In this document: positions 1 to 5,922 of the stretch, one piece after another
Numbering within the stretch: the stretch's first letter is position 1
How the letters are laid out: every line of letters begins with the position of its first letter
From: Polyangiaceae bacterium
GTDB taxonomy: Bacteria > Myxococcota_A > Polyangia > Polyangiales > Polyangiaceae
Direction of reading: 5' to 3'
DNA: 8,865 nucleotides
NCBI GenBank assembly: GCA_025934595.1
Contig: JAICXU010000087.1
Coordinates: 1 to 8,865, forward strand
Translations under genes and position numbers: made by a program
The notes under the pieces: model-generated
Told to the model about the DNA's origin: nothing
The model's database searches: none
Seen by the model: the letters and a program-made list of their open reading frames with translations, nothing else

Positions 1-1
1 C

Positions 2-676
2 CTCAATCGCATGACGCAATTCAAAGAGAAGAGCGCGAACGCGGCCGAGGAGTTCGTGCCCTCCGCGCTCTTCATGTACCCCGTGCTGATGACGGCCGAC
101 ATCGTTCTCTACAAAGCCACCGTCGTTCCCGTCGGCGACGATCAAGTGCAGCACATCGAGCTCGCCCGCGACACGGTCCGAAGGTTCAATCATCGCTTCG
201 GAGAAATTTTTCCCGAGCCGCAACATCGCCTGTCGAAGGCGCCGCGCATCATGGGTCTCGACGGCGAAGCGAAGATGAGCAAATCGAAGAACAACAGCAT
301 CGGCGTGTTCGACGCGCCCGACGTCTTCTGGAACAAGCTCCGCGGCGCGTTCACCGATCCGCAGCGTCTTCGCAAGAGCGATCCGGGACGCCCCGAGGTC
401 TGCAACATCTACACGATGCACAAAGTGGTGAGCCCGGAGGCCACCGTCACGGAGGTCTACGCGAATTGCACGGGCGCCAAATGGGGCTGCGTCGACTGCA
501 AAAAAGTGCTGTTCGAGCATTTCGACAAGGAGCTCGTCGCGCTGCGGAAAAAGCGGGAGAGCCTCGACGACGCGGCGATCAAAAAATCACTCGCGGCGGG
601 CGCCGACAAAGCGCGCGAGATCGCGAAGACCACGATGCGCGAGGTGCGCGCAGCGATGGGGCTCGGCGCGCGTTGA
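2..676 (+). CDS. trpS: Tryptophanyl-tRNA synthetase, 3' part (5' end outside window)
   Basis: Class I aminoacyl-tRNA synthetase that charges tRNA-Trp with tryptophan in the cytoplasm. The reading frame is already open at the left edge (L-N-R-M-T-Q-F-K-E-K), so the Met at 11 is internal and the gene starts upstream. About 224 residues are visible against roughly 330 in the family; the Rossmann-fold start with the HIGH signature is missing. Visible family landmarks are the M-T-A-D-I-V-L-Y stretch, the D-Q-V-Q-H-I-E-L-A-R-D substrate-pocket segment, and the class I KMSKS loop encoded at 272-286. A C-x8-C-x2-C cluster (N-C-T-G-A-K-W-G-C-V-D-C-K-K) near the C-terminal domain matches many bacterial TrpS proteins. 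The frame ends in a basic helical tail. Its stop overlaps the putative TTG start of the next gene. I see nothing degenerate in it. Confidence 0.97.
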   Translation, partial: LNRMTQFKEKSANAAEEFVPSALFMYPVLMTADIVLYKATVVPVGDDQVQHIELARDTVRRFNHRFGEIFPEPQHRLSKAPRIMGLDGEAKMSKSKNNSIGVFDAPDVFWNKLRGAFTDPQRLRKSDPGRPEVCNIYTMHKVVSPEATVTEVYANCTGAKWGCVDCKKVLFEHFDKELVALRKKRESLDDAAIKKSLAAGADKAREIAKTTMREVRAAMGLGAR

Positions 677-1167
677 GTCGTGGCGTTTCCGCTGGACGGC
701 GCGGCTCGGCGGGCCTTGGCTTCGCGGCGATCGCGCTCTTCGCGCTTCTCGCGTGCTCGCGTCACGAGCCCGATTCGACGCCCGACGGCGTCGTGAAGCT
801 CTGGCTCGAAAAGATGGAGGAGGCGACCGATCCCCATGCCGCTCACGAAGCATTCGAGCTGCTCGGGCCGAAGGCGCGCGCGAATCTACAAGACCGCGCC
901 GACCTCGCCTCCAAGATGCAAGGTCGCCAAGAGAGCGCCGAAGACATGCTCGCGCAAGGACGATTTGGGCTGAAATTCAGGCCGAAATCGATGACGTCAG
1001 CCGTGCAAGGGGACGACGCGATCGTCACCGTCGTGGGCGCCGACACGCAAACCGAGCACACGACGATTCATTGCGTGCGCGAAAATGGCGAGTGGCGTGT
1101 CGAGCCCGAGCTACCGGATCTGGCGCCGCTGCATCATCGCGAAGAGCTGGAAATGGACGGGGGCTAA
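673..1167 (+). CDS. Small lipoprotein, NTF2/DUF4878-like
   Basis: Predicted 164-residue lipoprotein of unknown role. I chose the TTG at 673, which overlaps the trpS stop (TTGA). It is the only usable start that keeps the signal peptide: the next Met is residue 48, beyond it. Residues 1-28 form a lipoprotein signal: a basic N-region (R-R at 9-10), a hydrophobic core, and the lipobox L-L-A-C with Cys28 as the lipidation site. The mature part opens with T-P-D-G-V-V-K-L-W-L, then an alpha-helical segment (A-F-E-L-L-G-P-K-A-R). It ends with strands that include the E-N-G-E-W-R-V-E motif, a pattern typical of NTF2-like (DUF4878-type) lipoproteins. That family assignment is by motif resemblance only. 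The overlap with trpS suggests translational coupling. A long upstream extension of this frame to 466 only shadows trpS. Confidence 0.72.
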   Translation: MSRGVSAGRRGSAGLGFAAIALFALLACSRHEPDSTPDGVVKLWLEKMEEATDPHAAHEAFELLGPKARANLQDRADLASKMQGRQESAEDMLAQGRFGLKFRPKSMTSAVQGDDAIVTVVGADTQTEHTTIHCVRENGEWRVEPELPDLAPLHHREELEMDGG

Positions 1168-1217
1168 CGCTCTCTTCTGTTGCTCGCCACGAGCGCAGGA
1201 CTTACCTTCGCCGTTAC

Positions 1218-2186
1218 ATGGCGGACGATCTGTACGGCGTGCTCGGCGTCGCACGAGGCGCCGACCAAGACAGCATCAAGAAGGCGTACCGCAGGCTCGC
1301 GCACAAGCTTCATCCCGACAAAAATCCGGGAAACAAAGAAGTCGAAGCGAAGTTCAAAGCGGTCAATCACGCCTACGAGGTCTTGTCGCACGAGGACCGG
1401 CGCAAGCTCTACGACGAGTTCGGCGACGAGGGCCTTCGCGAAGGCTTCGATCCGAATCGCGCGCGCACGTACAAACAGTGGGCATCGCAACCCGGCGCAT
1501 CGCGCGCGCGCCCCGGAGGATTCGGCGGCTTCGGCGGCGGCGAAACCGTGAACCTCGAAGACTTGTTCGCGGGCGCGGGAGGTGGCGGAGGCCTCGGCGA
1601 TTTGTTCGGCGAAGCGTTCGGGCGCGGAGGACGTCGCACGCGCGGGCCGATGAAGGGCGCCGATGCAATGGCGGAGACCACCATCGATTTCGTCTCGGCC
1701 GTCCGCGGCACCTCGCTCGAGCTTCGTCGTCCCGGAGTCAAAGAGCCGACGGTCGTCCGAATTCCGCCCGGTGCATCGGAAGGATCGCGCCTTCGCATTC
1801 CTGGACAAGGCGAGCCGTCTCCGAACGGGGGCGCCGCGGGCGATTTGATTTTGATCGTGCACGTGGCGCCGCATCCCTTCTTCAAACGCGAAGGCGAAGA
1901 CCTGCACCTCGAGCTTCCAATCACGCTCGCGGAGGCGTATCGCGGCGCGAAAGTGAAAGTGCCGACACCGAGCGGCGAGGTCGCGCTCAAGATCCCCGAA
2001 GGCGCGCAGAGCGGAGACTCGGTGCGGCTCCGCGGCAAAGGCGTCGCGCGAAAGGGGAAAAATCCCGGCGATCTCTACGTTCGCTTCCTGATTCGCGCGC
2101 CCAAGCAATCCGCCGAGATCGGCGACCTCGTGGCGAAGATCGAGGCATTGAGTCCCGAAGATCCCCGCCGCGATCTGAAATTTTAG
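1218..2186 (+). CDS. DnaJ-type co-chaperone without zinc finger (CbpA/DnaJB-like)
   Basis: Hsp40-family protein of 322 residues, expected to deliver substrates to DnaK and stimulate its ATPase through the J domain. The J domain (about residues 4-70) has the D-L-Y-G-V-L-G start, the K-K-A-Y-R-R-L-A helix II and the invariant HPD at 32-34, followed by K-N-P-G. A Gly/Phe-rich linker spans about 98-140 and holds two D-L-F motifs (E-D-L-F at 114-117, G-D-L-F at 127-130). Two C-terminal substrate-binding beta domains follow (about 147-295), with R-I-P-P-G-A-S-E-G-S-R-L-R and K-I-P-E-G-A-Q-S-G-D. The protein has no cysteine at all, so the CXXCXGXG zinc finger of true DnaJ is absent; it is a type II or CbpA-like member, not the main dnaJ. 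The ATG at 1218 matches the usual family start. An AGGA lies 17 bases upstream, too far to be a convincing ribosome site. Confidence 0.93.
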   Translation: MADDLYGVLGVARGADQDSIKKAYRRLAHKLHPDKNPGNKEVEAKFKAVNHAYEVLSHEDRRKLYDEFGDEGLREGFDPNRARTYKQWASQPGASRARPGGFGGFGGGETVNLEDLFAGAGGGGGLGDLFGEAFGRGGRRTRGPMKGADAMAETTIDFVSAVRGTSLELRRPGVKEPTVVRIPPGASEGSRLRIPGQGEPSPNGGAAGDLILIVHVAPHPFFKREGEDLHLELPITLAEAYRGAKVKVPTPSGEVALKIPEGAQSGDSVRLRGKGVARKGKNPGDLYVRFLIRAPKQSAEIGDLVAKIEALSPEDPRRDLKF

Positions 2187-2201
2187 GTAGATTCGGGAGA
2201 C

Positions 2202-3311
2202 ATGCGCCGGGCTTGGGGGGTGATCGCGGTCCTGCTCGTCTCGTGCGGCGGCGCGCCTCCACCGAACGCGGCGAGCACGAGCGCCCCCGCGGATGGCGCT
2301 CCTTCATCTGCAACGGGCGGCGCCGCGGCCGTCACACAAATCGATTGCGGTGATTTTCACAACTGCGCGCGCATGAGCGACGGCACGGTGCGATGTTGGG
2401 GACGCAACCGCGATGGTGAGCTCGGCGACGGCGGCGATTCGGGCGACTCGACGAAGCCGAAGACCGTGGAAGGCATTCGCGACGTCGCGCAAGTCGCGGT
2501 CGGCTCGAATTTTTCGTGCGTGCGATTCACGAACGGATTGGTGAGCTGCTGGGGCGCCGGAAAAATTCTCGGCGACGGTCAAGACGTCGCGAAACAAAAG
2601 CCGACGCCCGTCGCCGGATTGAAAGACGTCGTCGATCTCGAAGCCGGCGGCTACGTCGCGTGCGCGCGCACGTCGAGCGGCGGCGCGAAATGTTGGGGGC
2701 TCGTCGCGGTCGACAAGGGCGGGCCCGCGAGCGGTGCATCGCAAGTCTCGGCCGCCGGCGCGCACGCGTGCGTGCTCACGAAAGAAGGCGCGGTGCGATG
2801 TTGGGGCGAAGGCGCGTGGGCACCCAGCGCCGCGAGCTCGTTCTCGAAGCCGCCCGTGAGCGCGGCGAAGGCTATTTCTTCGGGTGATTCGTTCGCCTGT
2901 GTTTTGTCGAGCGCGGGCGCGGTGTCGTGCTTCGGGCGAAACGAGCAAGGCGAGCTCGGCGCGAATCCCGACGAGGACAATCACATCAAACCCATCCCCG
3001 TGCGAGCCGTCGACGGCGCGACTGCGATCGAATCCGCCGAATCGCACTCGTGCGCGATTTTGAAGAGCGGATCGCTGACATGCTGGGGCTCGAACACGGA
3101 AGGCGAGCTCGGACGAGGAACGACGACGACACAGGAGCTCGCGGGAGTCGTCAGCGGCGTGAGCGACGTCGTCGCCGTGGCGCCCGGCGCCGATCACGTG
3201 TGCGCGCGGACGCAGGACGGCAGCGTGTATTGCTGGGGCAACAACAAATACGGACAGATCGGCGACGGCACGAACGAAGCGCGGCTCACTCCGGTTAGAA
3301 TCTCGTTCTGA
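2202..3311 (+). CDS. Lipoprotein with seven RCC1-like repeats
   Basis: Predicted 369-residue lipoprotein that is probably a seven-bladed beta-propeller; function unknown. Residues 1-15 are a short lipoprotein signal ending in L-L-V-S-C (Cys15), followed by a Pro/Ala/Ser linker to about residue 45. Seven RCC1-like repeats follow, each with the pattern C-a-x-x-x-x-G-x-v-x-C-W-G (Phe replaces Trp in repeat 5). Repeats 1, 5, 6 and 7 continue into N-x-x-G-E/Q-L/I-G, while repeats 2, 3 and 4 are abbreviated there. The repeats contain Cys pairs at 55/65, 106/116, 154/164, 190/200, 233/243, 284/294 and 334/344, always ten residues apart; Cys49 is unpaired in this scheme. A 16-base identical sequence coding for V-R-C-W-G occurs at 2386-2401 and 2791-2806. 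Translation may use GGGAG at 2195-2199, though the spacing is short. RCC1 proteins in eukaryotes act in Ran GTPase exchange, but that role should not be transferred to a surface lipoprotein. Confidence 0.9.
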   Translation: MRRAWGVIAVLLVSCGGAPPPNAASTSAPADGAPSSATGGAAAVTQIDCGDFHNCARMSDGTVRCWGRNRDGELGDGGDSGDSTKPKTVEGIRDVAQVAVGSNFSCVRFTNGLVSCWGAGKILGDGQDVAKQKPTPVAGLKDVVDLEAGGYVACARTSSGGAKCWGLVAVDKGGPASGASQVSAAGAHACVLTKEGAVRCWGEGAWAPSAASSFSKPPVSAAKAISSGDSFACVLSSAGAVSCFGRNEQGELGANPDEDNHIKPIPVRAVDGATAIESAESHSCAILKSGSLTCWGSNTEGELGRGTTTTQELAGVVSGVSDVVAVAPGADHVCARTQDGSVYCWGNNKYGQIGDGTNEARLTPVRISF

Positions 3312-5107
3312 TGTCTTCGGCAGAATGGCGACGCTTCGCGGACGCGAGCGAAGCGCTCTTGGAGTCGCGCGGCAAGATCGACAAGCGATCGAAAATCGCC
3401 TTGTTTTTACGGCAAATGCGCGACGACGATGCGAAGGCAGCCGCGCTCTCCGCGCTGTATTTCTCCGGTGCGCCGTTCGCGGAGGGCGATGGTCGCGTGC
3501 TCAACGTCGGCTGGCGATTGATGTCGACGGCGGTGGCCGAGATCTCCAAAGCGAACGACGAGGTGATGACCGCGTCGTATCGCCAGCACGGCGACTTCGG
3601 CTCGAGCGCCGCCGATCTGGTCGTCGGCCACGCGCCGGCGGGCGATCCGCTCGGCATCCACGACGTCGCGCTCGCGTTCGCGTCGCTCGCCGCCACCGGC
3701 GTGCAAGCGCACAAGCTGAAGACGCTCGTCGATCTTTTTTCGCGCACGCGTCCGAACGGCGACACGAACCTCGAAGCCAAATATCTCGCGAAGCTCATCT
3801 TGGGCGACATGCGCACCGGTGTGAAGGCAGCGCTCGTCGAAGAAGCGATCGCCGAGGCCGCGAACGTGGAGCTCGCTGCGGTGCGACGCGCGGTCACCCT
3901 CACGGGAGATCTCGTTCGTGTCGCCGAGATGGCGTTCGAAGGATCGCTCGAAGCCGCCAAAATGAAGCTGTTTCATCCGCTCGGCTTCATGCTCGCGTCG
4001 CCGGCCGACAGCGTCGAGGAAGCCACGAATCGCTTCGTCGAAGTCGAGGGTAAAGTGCACGCGCAGATCGAGGACAAGTACGACGGCATCCGCGCGCAGC
4101 TGCATTTTGGAGACGCCTCCGAGCCGGGGCGCGTCGCGATTTTTTCGCGTACGCGCGGCGAGATCACGAGGAGCTTTCCCGAGATCGCGGAGACCCTCGA
4201 AAAAGCGGACACGCCGGCCATCCTCGACGGCGAAATCCTCGGTTGGGATCTCAAGGCCGAGCGCGCGCTCCCGTTCTCGTCGCTGCAAACGCGGCTCGGT
4301 CGAAAAAAAGTCACCGACGCGATCCGCAAAGAGACGCCCGTCATCTTCATGGCGTTCGATGTCCTCTTCGCCGGCGAAGCGCTCACGCTCGAAAAATCGT
4401 TGTCCGAAAGGCGCGCGCTGCTCGAGTCGATCGTGGAACGAGAGCGAGCGGCCGCAAATGCGGGGAAGCGAAATGTGATTTCACGCGGACAAATGAGCCT
4501 TTTCGACGCGCCGTCGGCTGCCCCGCCCGATCGCTTGCGCGTGTCGCCGGCGTTTCGAGTCGAGTCGCCAGCTGCGCTCGACGAGGCCTATCGCGCGGCG
4601 CGTGCCCGCGGAAACGAAGGCGTGATGCTGAAGGCGCTCGATTCGAAATACGAGCCTGGTCGTCGCGGCCACGCGTGGACCAAATTGAAGCGCGAGCTCG
4701 CGACGCTCGACGTCGTCGTCACGGCGGCAGAGTACGGTCACGGCAAACGCGCGAAGGTTTTGTCGGACTACACGTTCGCGGTGCGCGACGGCGAATCGCT
4801 CGTGAACGTGGGCAAGGCGTATTCCGGGCTCACCGATGCCGAGATCCTCGAGCTCACGAGTTGGTTTCTGGATCACACGATCGAAGATCGGGGCCACGTG
4901 CGATCGGTCGAGCCGTTCATCGTCCTCGAGGTCGCGTTCAACAACGTGATGAAATCGGATCGGCACGACAGCGGCTTCGCGCTCCGCTTTCCGCGCATCG
5001 TGCGCATTCGTCAGGACATGCTCGCCGCCGAGATCGACACGCTCGAGCGGGTAAACGAAATCTACGAAGGCCAACCCGACAAGCCGAGCGCCGAACAGGA
5101 AGTGTGA
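3311..5107 (+). CDS. ATP-dependent DNA ligase (LigB/DNA ligase I type)
   Basis: A 598-residue ATP-dependent ligase that seals nicks with a lysyl-AMP intermediate; this would be a repair or accessory role if the usual NAD-dependent LigA is present elsewhere. Residues 1-225 are the helical DNA-binding domain. The nucleotidyltransferase core contains motif I E-D-K-Y-D-G-I-R with nucleophile Lys256 (codon 4076-4078), L-D-G-E-I-L at 305-310, F-M-A-F-D-V-L-F at 346-353, motif IV E-G-V-M-L-K at 436-441 and motif V W-T-K-L-K at 456-460. The OB domain follows from about 465 (A-E-Y-G-H-G-K-R; V-G-K-A-Y-S-G-L-T-D; A-L-R-F-P-R-I-V-R). Mycobacterial LigB proteins are about 510 residues. Much of the excess is a Ser/Ala/Arg-rich insertion at about 378-408 between F-M-A-F-D and motif IV, which carries Q-M-S-L-F at 394-398. 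The ATG overlaps the preceding TGA (TGATG) and there is no clear ribosome site, suggesting coupling. No LigD, Ku or helicase partners are in the window. Confidence 0.94.
   Translation: MSSAEWRRFADASEALLESRGKIDKRSKIALFLRQMRDDDAKAAALSALYFSGAPFAEGDGRVLNVGWRLMSTAVAEISKANDEVMTASYRQHGDFGSSAADLVVGHAPAGDPLGIHDVALAFASLAATGVQAHKLKTLVDLFSRTRPNGDTNLEAKYLAKLILGDMRTGVKAALVEEAIAEAANVELAAVRRAVTLTGDLVRVAEMAFEGSLEAAKMKLFHPLGFMLASPADSVEEATNRFVEVEGKVHAQIEDKYDGIRAQLHFGDASEPGRVAIFSRTRGEITRSFPEIAETLEKADTPAILDGEILGWDLKAERALPFSSLQTRLGRKKVTDAIRKETPVIFMAFDVLFAGEALTLEKSLSERRALLESIVERERAAANAGKRNVISRGQMSLFDAPSAAPPDRLRVSPAFRVESPAALDEAYRAARARGNEGVMLKALDSKYEPGRRGHAWTKLKRELATLDVVVTAAEYGHGKRAKVLSDYTFAVRDGESLVNVGKAYSGLTDAEILELTSWFLDHTIEDRGHVRSVEPFIVLEVAFNNVMKSDRHDSGFALRFPRIVRIRQDMLAAEIDTLERVNEIYEGQPDKPSAEQEV
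4490..4504 (+). other. Candidate beta sliding clamp-binding motif (QMSLF) in the ligase
   Basis: These five codons encode Q-M-S-L-F, residues 394-398 of the ligase, flanked by S-R-G and D-A-P-S-A-A-P-P. The bacterial DnaN-binding consensus is Q-L-(S/D)-L-F, so four of five positions match exactly and Met is a conservative change at position 2. The motif sits in a predicted flexible, low-complexity insertion, which is where such short linear motifs usually occur. Binding is inferred from the motif alone. Confidence 0.5.
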
Positions 5108-5352
5108 CGCCGAAGAGGGCAGCAGACCTCCTCGCGATACAATTGGAAGTGGAGCGCGACAGCCCAAAATCCGTCCGGGCCAGCAAGCGAGCCCACAGGC
5201 GCCGCCCTTCTCACCGCACCTGGAAGCGCGTCCCGAGTTAGCCAGCTGATTCGGGCAGCGAAATTTAGCGCTGAAGGAACACTGCCCCCACGCATGTTGC
5301 CTTCGCTTCACGACCCGGAGCCTCCGGGCATTGGTTCGGCACGTTCTCTGCG
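5108..5352. other. Intergenic gap between ligase and MarR-type regulator
   Basis: This stretch of 245 bases holds no supported gene on either strand. No hairpin followed by a T-run is visible, so I cannot name a terminator for the upstream genes. It is somewhat less GC-biased than its surroundings (for example an A/T-rich patch near 5258-5266). Its only clear structure is the palindrome at 5314-5328. It probably carries the promoter for the regulator, but I cannot point to convincing -35/-10 boxes. Confidence 0.6.
5314..5328. promoter_or_regulatory. 15-base palindrome upstream of the MarR-type gene (possible operator)
   Basis: CCCGGAG-C-CTCCGGG is a perfect 7+1+7 inverted repeat ending 24 bases before the TTG start of the regulator. 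MarR-family proteins commonly autoregulate by binding palindromes near their own promoter, so an operator is a reasonable guess. A GC-only palindrome can also arise by chance in GC-rich DNA, and no T-run follows it, so it is not a typical terminator. Confidence 0.3.
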
Positions 5353-5889
5353 TTGGCGGCGGCAATGCACGCACTGCCATTCGCTTTCAAGCACGCGCAC
5401 CTCGCCAGTCTGAAGTTGCTTCGCAAGTTCACGGCCTCCGAGGAGCTAACGCCCGCCCGCTTCGACCTGCTCTATGCGCTTCACGTGTCGAGAGGCCGCC
5501 GTCCCTACCAATGGCGACTCGCGCAGACCCTGGGCGTTTCGCGCGCAACCATCTGCAAGATGGTCAAGGGCCTTTGTCGACTCGGCTTCCTCGAGATCAG
5601 CGCCACCAAAACAAGACGCCAACGACGCATCACGGTCACGCGCTACGGTCGCAAGAGATTTGCGCGCGTCCTCAAGGCCGTGCGCAGGCGAAAAGTCGAA
5701 GCTGCGATTCGCTACGCGTGGCGCGCCATGGAGGAGTCTCGCTTCGAGCAATGGGCCACCGTTGCGGAGCTGCTCGAAGCAACTCGCCGGTACGTTCGCG
5801 GTCTCGGCGAGTTCAGGGAGCTCTATCGTTACTTGAGCTTGTTCCGCGGCACGATCGCTTTTGCTTTCGGCGCCTCCTGCCGATGGTGA
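5353..5889 (+). CDS. MarR-family winged-helix transcriptional regulator
   Basis: A 178-residue DNA-binding protein with a MarR-type winged helix-turn-helix. The core covers roughly residues 31-105: L-T-P-A-R-F-D-L-L-Y-A-L, then the recognition unit L-A-Q-T-L-G-V-S-R-A-T-I-C-K-M-V-K-G-L, then L-G-F-L-E and a very basic wing (K-T-R-R-Q-R-R-I-T-V-T-R-Y-G-R-K-R). Helical flanks on both sides would form the dimer interface. The start is uncertain: TTG at 5353 or ATG at 5365, four residues later; neither has a good ribosome site. The ligand and targets are unknown, and the flanking genes do not suggest a drug pump or catabolic operon. Codon use differs by eye from the neighbours: lysine is mostly AAG, and there are AGA arginine codons at 5491, 5614 and 5656. 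This hints at a different origin. It converges on rnr with 33 bases between the two stops. Confidence 0.82.
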   Translation: MAAAMHALPFAFKHAHLASLKLLRKFTASEELTPARFDLLYALHVSRGRRPYQWRLAQTLGVSRATICKMVKGLCRLGFLEISATKTRRQRRITVTRYGRKRFARVLKAVRRRKVEAAIRYAWRAMEESRFEQWATVAELLEATRRYVRGLGEFRELYRYLSLFRGTIAFAFGASCRW

Positions 5890-5922
5890 GCTCGCGGATT
5901 TTCACGCCCCGCCTCAGAATCC

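Noticed and set aside
466..672. Upstream extension of the lipoprotein frame to an ATG at 466
   Set aside because: It lies wholly inside trpS in another frame, is Arg-rich, and would bury the lipoprotein signal peptide in the middle of the protein.
2386..2806. Sixteen-base direct repeat (2386-2401 and 2791-2806)
   Set aside because: Both copies encode the same V-R-C-W-G repeat motif in the same frame, so protein repeat structure explains them; not a mobile or recombination site.
4481..5380. Minus-strand frame of 299 codons opposite the ligase 3' end and the gap
   Set aside because: It is antisense to the ligase core motifs over most of its length, and the part over the gap shows no motif or ribosome site.
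5890..5922. Possible bidirectional terminator between the convergent MarR-type gene and rnr
   Set aside because: The 33 bases contain only a CCTCAG direct repeat (the second copy runs into the rnr stop) and a weak three-base stem around GATTTT; there is no stable hairpin with a T-run.
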